The notes beneath the pieces were generated by a model. That model worked only from the letters and a program-made list of their open reading frames with translations. It did not search any database and was not told where the DNA came from. The position numbers and the translations under genes were made by a program. From Klebsormidium nitens (Eukaryota > Streptophyta > Klebsormidiophyceae > Klebsormidiales > Klebsormidiaceae), in NCBI GenBank assembly GCA_000708835.1, contig DF237480.1, positions 1 through 62,179 of the forward strand: 62,179 nt of DNA, given 5' to 3'. Shown here one piece after another: positions 35,475 through 46,415 of this stretch. Each line of letters starts with the position of its first letter. Position 1 is the first letter of the stretch.

Positions 35475-36849
35475 CTTTCCTCTCCTTAAATCACCTATGT
35501 CAGATAGAGAGATGGAATCAATGCATGAGCTGCTTCCGTTACCGTGGCCTGCTGACGCTGTTCCCTATCACTCATCCGCCTCTTCCCGCCAACAAGCATG
35601 CATACAAGCCAAGTTGACAGTGAAGACTCATACAGCAACGCCCTTCACTCTACCTACTCCAAATTCCAATGCAGGGACGTCTTCCTTTTCCAGGGGGACG
35701 AATAGAGATGGCTTGGCGCTAGAGGCTAGCGTGCAACCATGTTCTCTTTCTAGCAAGGCTCCAGGTGTAGGGCGGAGAGGGGCGCTCTTCCAGAACCTTT
35801 CCCTGTACGTGACTCTGAGGAATCCAAGCCTGAGGGAATCGAATTCTTGGTCGCGAACCCCGGACGTAGTTGTAACCTCTTTCTTAACTCCCGCTCATTG
35901 CAGCTTGGTTAACGCCCTTGGTTAGGGTTCGATATTGGTATACCGCACCACATAATTTCGTTTTTAATCAAATGATTATTTGGGCTGCCGAGATGTTTTG
36001 AGAATATTTTCTTCGATGACGAAAGGTCGAAAAACATTTTTACGCGGTAAAGGTTGGCCGGTATTATGGCTACCATAATTTCAGCCGAGGACTCACTAAT
36101 TCTACTTTTACGAATTGTCGGGAAAATATCCTGTGGCGAATTTTCTGATCGATCAGAAATTTATAGTTTGGCACCCAAACGACGAAACTAAACGCTGGTA
36201 CACCGTACGCGGTACCTTTGTGTCTCTCCTGGTTTCCAGGCCACCTCAACTTGATAATCCGGTTGACTGATAATACGGTACCTACTCAAAAGGTTTCTAG
36301 CCTAACCCGGGCTGGTTCCAAGATGCCCTGACCAACCGACACATTGCCACCTGTACACGAGCTTCCTCGAGATCTGGGCCGACCAATCAGGTGACCGTTC
36401 GATGTTTTCAAGGCTCCCCGAGCCGTGCCCGGAAAATCTACCGGCCCCGAAAAATCTTAGGGTCCGATCTCACTCGTGCCGTCCTCCGAGCTGCCGTACA
36501 CTGGCGAATCTGTACCGTGCGTCATTCAAGTCGTCAGGATGGACAGTTCAGATGGATTCAAAAGATACGACCCTTGTGTTTCTGGCCGTCCGATTGACGG
36601 TTTGAAATCCAATCAGTACCTTACTACCCCGGCGCCTGAGTGCAGAGAAACTAGAGCGAGACTCGATCGGACCGGGCCTAGGAATCGCTATACTAGCTTG
36701 GGGGTTAGGGTTTGGGTTTAGGGTAAGTTTAGGGTTTAGATTTGGCATTTCAGGGTTTGGTCCGTCACGCTACCTAGCATTCCCCAATTGCTGCACTTTT
36801 GCTTCCTTGTTCAACTGGTGATCACCGCTCCAGCACCCTCAGCTAGACC
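35475..36849. promoter_or_regulatory. Head-to-head intergenic region of DGD1 and PPOX2
   Basis: The 1.4 kb between the two divergent start codons contains GTTAGGGTTC at 35921-35930, about 450 bases from the DGD1 start. A telomere-like cluster at 36703-36739 (gttagggtttgggtttaggg and tttagggtttag) lies about 110 bases from the PPOX2 start. An AT-rich stretch with many ttcg/cgaaa words spans 35940-36180. No open frame here resembles a protein. It is probably a shared promoter region. Confidence 0.5.
36703..36739 (+). promoter_or_regulatory. Interstitial telomere-type repeat (TTTAGGG)
   Basis: Four imperfect units of GGGTTTA/GGGTTTG follow each other directly upstream of PPOX2. This is the plant-type telomere word, here far too short and flanked by genes on both sides to be a chromosome end. 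It matches the telo-box arrangement of many plant promoters. Confidence 0.6.
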
Positions 36850-39800
36850 ATGCAAGCAGCCTTCCAACGCATACAGACGTTCTCTAAAAGTCTGCTTCCT
36901 TCTTCGCTCACGCGTGCAAGCATGACGGAAGCTTCCAAGAATCCGCCCTGGCGGGACGCCATTGAGCAGTCCATTGAGAAGAACAAGGAGCTCAAGTACT
37001 CAAAATATGTGCAACTGGTGAGAGACTTTCGGCTGTTGCTCTTTGTGTACGGTCTTGCTGACTGGTGTGCCCTCCTCTTTCTGTTTTTACTACTGTCCCA
37101 TCCTGTCGAGTGGTGCTGCTGTGTGCAGAACAACTGTTATATGTTCCTCTATTATCCATGCATGAAAGGTTTTTTGGGCGGGTCTGTGATAGCATTGAGA
37201 TCTCTTACACTTCCATGCTTGGCAGCGCTTTCACGAGCATCACCACTCTTCATATCGCAGCATTGCACCAATCATTCTCTCTCAGCTGATCTGAACCTTC
37301 ATCTGCGTCTTTTTCTAGACTGGAGATTTTATCTGCGATTGTCGTCAGATAATTCTGTCTTTTATCTGTGATCGACTGGAATTGAAGGCCTTTGAAATAT
37401 TCACCACTTTCAGTATTATGTGATCAGGTCCCCTTATCTCGGTCTGTTTTCATCTGGTGGCTCCACCATCAAGGCTCTTCAAAAAGGTGGAACAAAGAGA
37501 AGGTACTTCATATCGATCGCTGTATCATCCTTTCTCTTGATTTGTCAACTCGCACAACCTCTTAAAGCTACCTTCTGTCAAGAGCTCTGCCTGTTGACGG
37601 CCATCGCAAAGGATTAGGCTTTGGGAGTGTTGAGTAGTCAGCGACTTGGGCTCCAAGCCAGCAAGGGGAGCCCGTGCTTACTTTTCAAGCACGTTAAAAC
37701 TCCGTCGCTTACAATCCTCATCATGAACAAAGGCCGATCAAACTGGGCACCAAAACAAACAAAGTGAAGGGGACTTAATGATTCGATAGAGCCATCTTTT
37801 GTTCCACAGGCGACAGTGAGGCCTGACGGACGGCCGGCAAATCGGACTGTGGTTTCCAGGTAGGCATGTGCAGCCTTCTCACAGCTCTGGCCGACAATCC
37901 TGATACTTAGCAACGAGAGTATCTTCACTGAGGATACGATGACCAGTTCGTGGCTCTGTGGTCGGGGGCATGGTCTTCCAGCTTTCCGAACCACCTTTTT
38001 TCGAGTTGCCCCGTGTGTTCAAAGCTTTACGGACGAACGAGGCGAGCTCTCTTCTAAACCCCCTGAGTGTTACAAGCTTGTATGTTTGGGGAATATGAGT
38101 ATGTTTCGCGGAAAACAGCTTGGTCTTTACCTTATTTTGCATGATTTAAGCTGTGTCATGCTTGGTGCAGAAAGATTCTCAAGCTGCGCATCACGTTACA
38201 TAGTTCTAATATTGATCTATTCATTTGCTTGCAGGGGCTTTGTGGACGGTACAGATCAGCTGCAGTTCACTGCTGATTCTCGCAGCGAAAAGGTGCGTAG
38301 TCGTATTGAGCCACATCTTTGTGTCTCTGTGCTTTGTGACAGATGAGATTGAGCCCCGGATTTGAAGTACTCCAACTTTGATGCGTGTCCAGACGGCAGT
38401 GCAATCTCCAAAATTGAGATCTGTGGAGCAGTTTGTGTGAGACTTGCTACAACCCCACGGTTGGCACTTGCTGATTCACGAACTCGAGATTGTACGGTTA
38501 ATGAACTTTGCTGATCGTCTGACCTCAGAAGAGGGCAGGCGCGGAGTACTTTGGTTCACTGCCATGCACAGGTTGGAGCTCCTCTGCTTGTTCATGGCCC
38601 AAAACGATCGTGTCAATGCCCTTTTGAACAAGTATCGCCTGAACTGAATCTTGGCCGGGCGTGTTTGGTGGGACCACGAATTTTGACGTCACTCTCTAAG
38701 AAGACCGGTTAAATGCAGAGTATGTAGAGCCTGTTAACATTCCTCAAAAGTAAACGGTACCTTGTCTGCATCAATTCCCCATAGGCAATAATCAAAAATA
38801 TGCTGAAAGGTTCGCTGGCAACAAGTTGCGAACCCTCTGGCGTCATCCAAGAAACTCCTGACGCGAGCCCATTCTCCGCTGACGTCACTGCAGATGGGTG
38901 ACGTGGCGCACCAGCCGTGGGGCGAGATTTGCTGGTACTTCGAGGACACGTGGGAGCAGTTCCGCCTGCTGGGGCTCGTGGGGGTCATTGGGTGTGACGA
39001 GGAGGATTTCCGCAAGCAAGAGGTGACTCCTCTTCTTTCTTTCAGTGACTACTCCTTGGTTTTATTTTGTGGTGCCTATAGTAATCATCCTTCCGTTTTT
39101 CTCGTTGGGGCGGATTGTAGAAGTATTTTGAGCAACCCCTCTTCTTGACTCTTGTAAGTCGTGGGGTCTTTGGCTATGACGAGTCCCCGCAAATAGAGGA
39201 GACTCAATTGGTCTTCTGTACCGCTGTCGATGAACCCCCTTCCGTGTTTCGTTGGCTAGGTCGTTACTAGGAGTATGAACAAATCCTTGTCTTAAAATGT
39301 GCGATTCAAAGGGTACACCGGTCCCAGTCACCGGTCCAAACGAGGAGAGTCCCCGCAAACAAGGGTTGACGTTCCTTCTTTCCTTTGATATTATCTCTGG
39401 TTCCTTGTGTCGCTCGTAATAGCCTTCAACTGAATCGTTAGGAAGGACGGTAAGCAGATTTTGTCGGAATATAGTTGTTCGTGGGGTCAATGGCAGCGAT
39501 GAGGTGACTCCTTGCACGAATCAAATGACTCTGCCGTTCGTCTCCGTCCCTGTCGTGGAATATTCTTGTTGCTCTTGTTTTTCCGGGGACTTCTAGTCGA
39601 CCTTCGTGACCGTCACTTACCATCGAACGTCTCGGGTGTTTGACCATTGAAAAAAGGTCTTTGCACATCGGTGTGCGGCTTCTTCTGGTCAATAGAATCG
39701 TCGGATGTGACAAGAAGGGCTTCGGTTAGCATAGAACGGAACCTTGCTTGTTGTCCTGCCTCTGGATGTTCGGCACTCTTCGATTTTAATCTTCTTGCAG

Positions 39801-41384
39801 CCTATTTCTGCATCCTTACAGCAGTATTCGGAAACGTTCGCCATTGGGCGCGTCTCAATGTCCGTTTCTCCAAAATTGCTGTCGTTGTGTGCACAGCGGG
39901 CCCTGTATTTCCAGGAAACCCCGTCATGTAGCCAGCTTCGATCTGAGCCTGGTTACCAGTCTGCTTATCTGACTAAAATCAGGCCGTAACCAGCTTATTT
40001 AGCCGATGATTGTCCTTATAAATCCGGTCTAAGCTGACCGCCGTCATTGGAAATGTCCATGCGATATTGCCCGAGTCAATGACCCGACTCGATGATTCTC
40101 TGTTATCCTCTTCAGAGAAGTCGTAGAATGGCCTTTTGGGCTCTCTAACCGCTCACCCAAAATGTTGCACGACTACTCTGCAATCTTATCTGGTGCGAAG
40201 TTCAAAGATCTTGACGATACCCTATACTCGCGGCCTTTTTGGACGTGTCGAACACTCCGTTAAACAACAGTTTAGGCGCGAGGTTAAGGTGCCCGAGACT
40301 TGACTATATTGACGAAATGTACCTAAGCTGACGAAGCTTCGTCCTTGCCGCTGAGCATGTAAGGGGCTCCGTGTCAGAGGTTTCAGCTCGGATCTTGGTC
40401 TGTCAATCGTTGGAAGGCTGCGAACAGACTTGGACGAGCGAGACCAGAAGAGGAGAAACTAGACTTCACAAAGGGTGGGTGGGGGAGGGGATCTAAGTAG
40501 GCCATAACTTTTATAAGTACTTTCTGTTTCTCCATGCAGGCTCGATTGAAGGCCTGGCAAGCGGCCTCCCCCAAATCGCTGCGGCAGTTCGTCGACCCGC
40601 CCCCAGGCCGGCCACGGGCGCCAAAAGAGGAGTTCGAGGGGGATCCCCCGAATCAAGAAGAAGGGCCGGTGGAGACCTTCTGCCTGGTGACCCTGGAGCC
40701 GAAGGAGGTGAGTGGGCGACCGTTTGCAATGAAATCTGGGCCATTGGGTCGCCGGATGGAGCGCAGCGTTGACGCTGGGCATAGCTGAGAGCATCACACC
40801 GCATCACGTCACTTGACAGTAGCATTTTAAGTGACGTGAGCCGCACAGTGCGATGCTTCGTGTATCGTCTCCCTTCGCTGATAATCTTAGGTTTCCTTGC
40901 CAGGAAGATACGGCGTCAGCCCATTTGTTGCCTTCCAACGTTCACTCGATTTGAGTGGCAACAACCATGTGATTTGACAAGGGGTTACACTGTTTAGTTA
41001 GCGCTTTTTTGGATGAGTGCCTCTTATACAACGGCTAATGGTAGACGTCCACTTTAAGGTTCTGATCGTGAAGCATTGGCTTGGCGCCTCGCCTGCAGTA
41101 TCCTTTGGATTGTGGGGTTCAAAAAAGTCGAGCTCACGGCAAACTCAACACAAGTCGGATACGCATTCACACATACCTGATGGGACGGTTTCGGCAAAGC
41201 ATCGATTATTCTTCGCGTCAGTCCGGGTGCTTTTGTTTGACCGCTGAGCAGTTGGCATGTCCTTAAAAAGTTCTCGGCATTTTGTTCTTTTCAGGTAGAC
41301 TACTACTCTCTGAAGGAGAAGCGACGGAAGCTGTACAAGCTCGGCGAAGAGGGCGAGTGGTCTGAAGAAGAGGTTAACCCCTGA
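36850..41384 (+). CDS. PPOX2: Pyridoxamine 5'-phosphate oxidase-like protein (plant PPOX2 type)
   Basis: Six exons: 36850-37017, 37810-37859, 38235-38292, 38894-39022, 40540-40707, 41295-41384, giving 220 codons plus stop with all phases consistent. The split-barrel flavin-binding fold is recognisable: KYVQLATVRPDGRPANRTVV across exons 1-2, SRGFVDGTDQLQFTADSRSE across exons 2-3, EICWYFEDTWEQFRLLG in exon 4, FCLVTLEPKEVDYYSLKEK across exons 5-6 and SEEEVNP at the end. It matches the short Arabidopsis protein At2g46580, not the two-domain PDX3. Family members bind FMN and are linked to vitamin B6 salvage; enzyme activity of this short branch is less certain. The first ATG adds a basic, serine-rich N-terminus (FSKSLLPSSLTRAS) that could be an organelle transit peptide; a second in-frame ATG at 36922 would give a protein close to land-plant length. 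Intron 4 is 1.5 kb and without features. Confidence 0.94.
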
Positions 41385-43362
41385 AAGGTCAGGAGACTCC
41401 AGCGACTGTACATACAGATCATAACGGATTCATCAGGGGTCCACTGTCCTTTGATATCATTGTAATTTTGTGAGTTAGGAAAGAGGTGTATCTGCCGCGG
41501 AGCACTGAGATCCAGGACGTAAAAGCATCTGGCGCACTTCTGTGTTCCTAGCAAGGGAGTCGAGATAGATGCGTTTTCCTCAAATCAGCTGGATCGCTCT
41601 AGGTGATCCTTTGTACATTACGCGTGCGAATCAAGGTGGTCGACATTCATTACAGCGTAGCACGAACGTTCCGGCATCTCTTTCTCTTGTTTCTCGTCCG
41701 AAGTCTACGATCTGTTGACAACCGTGCCTGTTGAGACATGGTGATCTGCCAATTTACACGTTCGACCAGTAACATAGACGGTCACTGCGCTCATGCGGCA
41801 CTCGGCCTGGAGCGATGGCTGCTACCCTTCTTTTAAGGGTGTATGCTTAGTAGTGATTCGATCCAAGTTTGATTATAATTGCATGAAACCATGGTCCAAT
41901 GAAACGTCTGTGCCATTGCATACATGGCAACAGCCGCACGAAGTTTAAGGATGGGCCATGCAGCCGCCAGGCACACGTGCGCTACAATCTGTGCGCACGT
42001 GAGATGATTTGAGCTAGAAAACCAGCTACCGTGTAATTAAGCTGGCGCGTACATGTATCTTCAGTCGCGATCACGCATGTATTTATGATAAACGCATAAG
42101 TGCACGCGGAATGGTGTATTTCGACTCATGACAGTGCAACGCGGCTGGTGCTAGCTATCTCGGCGGCCAGGCCGCGGTTACTGCCTAGCGAGAGCAGCCT
42201 GTCTGCCTGCGCTGGGCGGCTGCCGCCCACTAGTTTCTCCAGTTAGTATGCATGCATACAAGCCCCAGTCCGGCGCCCGGGCCGAGTCACTTCTGCCCTG
42301 GCCGACAAGCGCTGAGCGCCGCAGTTGAACTCTCAATCCTCAAATAAGCTCCTCAGGACCAGGTCCTGAGTGACTCTCATGGATGGCTGTCACTCCTGCC
42401 GCCATGCGTGACACTCATGCACCGTTCATCCGTCCCGCACAACCGTTTCACCATGAGCGTTCATCGCGATTGGACGGGAAGTCCTCGGACTTACGCAGAT
42501 GATCGATATAGTTTATGGTTCTTGAACTAGTCAACTCAGCTAACGCCCCGTGGGCCAGCCGCCACAGCTTCAACAGGACACGGTATCTGTGTCATTCAAT
42601 GTGCAACTGTGCGACCAGTGACCATTCGAGATTGGATCCAAGTGCATCTACACGCCTGAACTGTCACAATTATACAGTATTAACAAGATGTCAAGATCTA
42701 CAACCTAGAGTCCTGGAAAAGGTTTGCTCTTAATCACCTAACGTATCCACGCTTGGACGTACATAGAGGACAAGTTAATCTGAGCCGATGAGCGTACGCC
42801 AGACTACTGAAAGTATCAAAGTTCAAGGCCCATACACCTGGCAGTGCCAATCAGCTCAATACAGCGGCCCACTAAAGTGTCAAATTAAAATTCCCTAACA
42901 ACCAATAGCTGCAAACACAGACTGGCCCTAGGATACTAGCTTGACGACCTAGTCTGAATCACAAAGCATGCTAGAGCACTTGGAAAGAGTTGTCTGCTTG
43001 ACTGCTCAAGTGATGTCTCTAACTTTCACACACTATGTTACACAAAGGATGACTTGACGGGGTTCCTGCAAACAAAGAAGGGTGAAGCTCAACTGGGGTT
43101 CACATTAATGAACACAATACAACCATCATCTATTGCTGGCCTCAATGCCATACTGACATATGCTTTCTTGTTTGAAGCGATGCTGATGCTTAGGAGACTG
43201 AAGGCTCTGGCTCCACTACAGTTGACTGTTTTGGACGCAAGACGAGCATTGTCATTGACTCCGGATTAGAACTGCTTCCAAGATGTTGCAAACTCTCTGA
43301 GATTGTAAGAAATGACACTGCTTCCAACACAGAGAAAGCACATACCTGATGTTGTGGAGTTT
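41385..43362. other. Intergenic region without a supported gene
   Basis: It separates the 3' ends of PPOX2 (+) and the oxygenase gene (-). Only short open frames occur. Bases 42200-42420 contain several gcc/ggc palindromic words (ctgccgcccactag, gactctcatggatg) but no clear hairpin, RNA gene or repeat. Confidence 0.5.
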
Positions 43363-44496
43363 TTACACCGCCTCCGGCAAGCGCATGAACTGATCAATCA
43401 CTTCGTCCTGCGACCCCGCTTCCGCCCCAGCAGCCTGACCAAGCGTCCCTTCCCGCGCCTTCCACTTCCTTTTCATCGCTTCCTTCAGCTCCGACGATGT
43501 CACACCGCTTCTGAACCTGGCCACCTCGCCTGCCTTCACAACAGGCCTCAGAGGCGTGTCCTCATCTGGTGCCACAAAGAAGACGAGCGAGTTGCGCCTG
43601 GCGACCAGACCACTCTTCTGCGGGGACGTGTCGATCACTCTGTGCTTTGCCGCAGCGAGCCTGTCATTGGACAGGATCGCACCACAGTAGCCGAAGAACA
43701 GCTGGGGGGTGTCTCCAGGCAGGTTGTAGTACCCCCCCTCGCGCTCCACTTGCAGGCCCTCGCCGTCCGGGAAGACAATAGTGAATGTGCCAAAGTCCCT
43801 GTGCGCTCCGCACCGGCGCTCCTTGGATGACCCCTTGGGAACGTGCTCAGGATAGTCGACGACTCTGAAATTGAAGTTGCGCTGGTTGTGACAGGCAGCC
43901 AAGTCGTGGCCCGAGACGAGCGACGTAACCTCCATCAGCTTTGGCACGACCTTCTGCTCAATTTCCTGGAAGAAGCAGAGGACTGACTGCAGAGGAGCCC
44001 CAAGCTTCTCGACCAGGTGAGGCGCACGCAGCAGCGCCGCCAGGCGCTGCGCATTCAGGTCAAAGGCCACCTTCTGGTCGATGACGTCAGCGTCCGCCCG
44101 GCTCGCGTCAAGTGCGGCGTCCTTGAGGATGTTGCACATTGGGTACAGTGAGTTGAGCTCTGCAGCCACGTCGGGATGGCAGGACAGGTAGTCGAACAGC
44201 GAGCGGATCGCCTCCCAGGGGGGCGTCATTCCCAGGTCATGGAGCAGGAGAACCCCGTCCTTCCAGGCGGCAGCATCCACCCGCATTGCAACGTCCTGGG
44301 GTCCTGCAGAGCAGATCTCATTGACAGTCGCTGGGGTCCAATGCTTGCGCTGCGTCAGTGTTGCGCTGGGCGCTTCCTGCTTGACGCCGGCCAATGCCTG
44401 AAAGAGATCCTTCTCTTGTTTGGCAGCGCTCACTGGGGTGCTCGCGCATGCCGCCTGCGGCAATGCCACCAGCACGTCACCTTGCGTGGAGGCCAT
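43363..44496 (-). CDS. 2-oxoglutarate/Fe(II)-dependent dioxygenase
   Basis: A single exon of 377 codons from ATG 44496 (MASTQGDV); the open frame extends 11 codons further but only on TTG. The double-stranded beta-helix domain of the isopenicillin-N-synthase-like family is in the C-terminal half. The iron ligands are H232 and D234 (GAHRDFGTFTIVF) and H285 (AAKHRVI); the 2-oxoglutarate-binding R-x-S is R301-N302-S303 (ARRNSLVFF). The segment FNFRVVDYPEH (209-218) corresponds to the conserved RxxxYP region before the barrel. Members hydroxylate or desaturate small molecules such as flavonoids, hormones or alkaloids; some plant and algal ones are of unknown substrate, and nothing here fixes it. 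The N-terminal 150 residues are diverged and include a long helical part. It may have lost its introns or be a bacterial-type acquisition. It lies tail-to-tail with PPOX2. Confidence 0.9.
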   Translation of the reverse strand: MASTQGDVLVALPQAACASTPVSAAKQEKDLFQALAGVKQEAPSATLTQRKHWTPATVNEICSAGPQDVAMRVDAAAWKDGVLLLHDLGMTPPWEAIRSLFDYLSCHPDVAAELNSLYPMCNILKDAALDASRADADVIDQKVAFDLNAQRLAALLRAPHLVEKLGAPLQSVLCFFQEIEQKVVPKLMEVTSLVSGHDLAACHNQRNFNFRVVDYPEHVPKGSSKERRCGAHRDFGTFTIVFPDGEGLQVEREGGYYNLPGDTPQLFFGYCGAILSNDRLAAAKHRVIDTSPQKSGLVARRNSLVFFVAPDEDTPLRPVVKAGEVARFRSGVTSSELKEAMKRKWKAREGTLGQAAGAEAGSQDEVIDQFMRLPEAV

Positions 44497-46415
44497 GGTG
44501 TTGGAGCTTACGAGCTGCAGACTGCGCAAGGGAGAGGAGGAGACTTAACCTGGAACAATGTGAAAGGAAGACAAGCGCCGCTGGAAAGTTCCAGGAACAT
44601 TTGACCTTGCAAGAGCTGAGACTTGGTGAAGCATTTGCATGAAAATTTGCCAGGCCTCCCGTCCTGAGCTCTCCGCCGCTAGATTCCGAAGTGCATATGG
44701 CGCGAGTGACGCAACTGGGCACGGAACCGAAGAGGCGATGACCATATCGAACGGCTCAGATGCCGTTTCGTCAAAATCTTCCTCGGATGGGCGGCTAGGA
44801 TCCAGTAACTGCCCCTGATCCTCTCCGCACACTGGCTACTGAGGGATCATCCTGGATCGTTTGCACGGCCATGTAACTTGAGAAACTTCTCGAATCTCGA
44901 CTTTTGAGTTCAAGTTCGGATTACAATGTCATGAGTCTGATTGAACGGGAAGTTGGAGGAACTTCTGATGGTGCATTTTGAGCTAAATCCGACCGACGGA
45001 TTTTACTTTACTTTGACCGTTGTTGTAAACCTAGCCTACCGTATAGAGTGCAGCACTGAATCACACGGACATCTCTTCCTGAACAAACTCCGGGTCACGC
45101 TTTGTGCAATGGAGGAGATCAAGTACGAAGTGCGGGATCGGGTTACAATCTCATCGCTGATGGGAGCATCCACGTGTCTGCTGGGGACACCATTCAAAGC
45201 GTGGCCACAGAGTTGGCCGAAACGGCGCTGGCCGACCGCAAAGAGAAGGGAGCCGTGTCCAGAATCTTGGTGCTAGAGAAGGATCATAACGGAAAACCCC
45301 TTTGCAGGCTTCTGATCCCTAGCTCCGAGCATCACAAAGAGATTGTGGGGATTCTGCTGCCGAGGGACACTTTCCTCGTCGAAGTTCTCAAGTTCAGCAG
45401 TGACTATGTGGCTTTACAGGCGCTTTTGTAGTAAGTTTTCGTAACCTGACGGTGTGGATAACGGTGAGTGGGTTCGACAAGCTCATAAGTCTTGAGCTGC
45501 GCCTTGTTGGAATGCTGTCAAGGTATACTTCTGCTAGACTAACTGTTAAGCATCGTAAGGCTCTTTTGATGTGCTCAGGATTGGGCGAGGAACAAGAATT
45601 GCTTATCTGCTTTCTGCAAGCATACAGGCTTGAAGAACATAAGAGCACATGCAGGCCTGCGCTCGACAATACGCAGTCTGTTCCATCTGGACCGTAATAC
45701 TCACAGCAAGGGAGCTTAGGATCGACTCAAACAAAGCCACGGAGTGTTCAAGTCGATATGGCTTTGTTCAAGTCTAAGATTCAACCGTGCGATTTCAGTG
45801 TCCAACGGTGCACGAATCCACGCGAAACTTTTGATATTCTTGTGCGTATCCTTATCATTGCATGTACAGCCTGTGCTCATGTACAGAATCCATGTACCGA
45901 GCCTGCTTAGGATCTTTCCTGTTACGAGGCCGCCAGTACCAGGGCCAGCAGAATATCTATTTACATGCAGAATCGGCCCGCTTAGCGGCTGCCGTCAGAA
46001 GCCTGCGCTTAAATTGTCATGTTCATCTTTCAATCGGCATCTCTGCTGACAAATACTGCTGGACTGACGCATCACATGATCCTTGAACCATGAACAACGT
46101 GCAACACAGTTGCATTGCTCATCAAACATATCGAAGTGACTGGCTCAGCTGAGGAGTCGAGTAGGCACTTGTGCAGTGCGAAGCTCTAGAGGGTTTCGTT
46201 CATCACGCTTAGAATGCATGCATTCAGTAAGTTGTTGAGGATTACGAAAGGACCCACTTCTCAGGAGGTATGACTCAGCAATAGAAAGTACTGGAATTGA
46301 GATACTTTTAGAATCCGTTCATAGTGTAGCACTATTTGACGAAGCTCCTCACAATCCTGGCGGCAGCTCCGCAAATACGCCGATCGCGGAACTACAAGCC
46401 CACTGATGTCATCGC
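44497..46415. other. Region upstream of the oxygenase with one coding-like frame
   Basis: On the plus strand, bases about 45102-45431 hold a protein-like frame ending in a TAG (SIHVSAGDTIQSVATELAET, then GAVSRILVLEKDHNGKPLCR, then VGILLPRDTFLVEVL). It lacks an ATG in frame, so it could be the last exon of an unrecognised gene or a relic; no upstream exon was found. The rest of the interval shows nothing beyond short open frames. Confidence 0.35.

Noticed and set aside
36703-36739. A true telomere or chromosome end
   Set aside because: Only about four imperfect units, flanked by intact genes on both sides.
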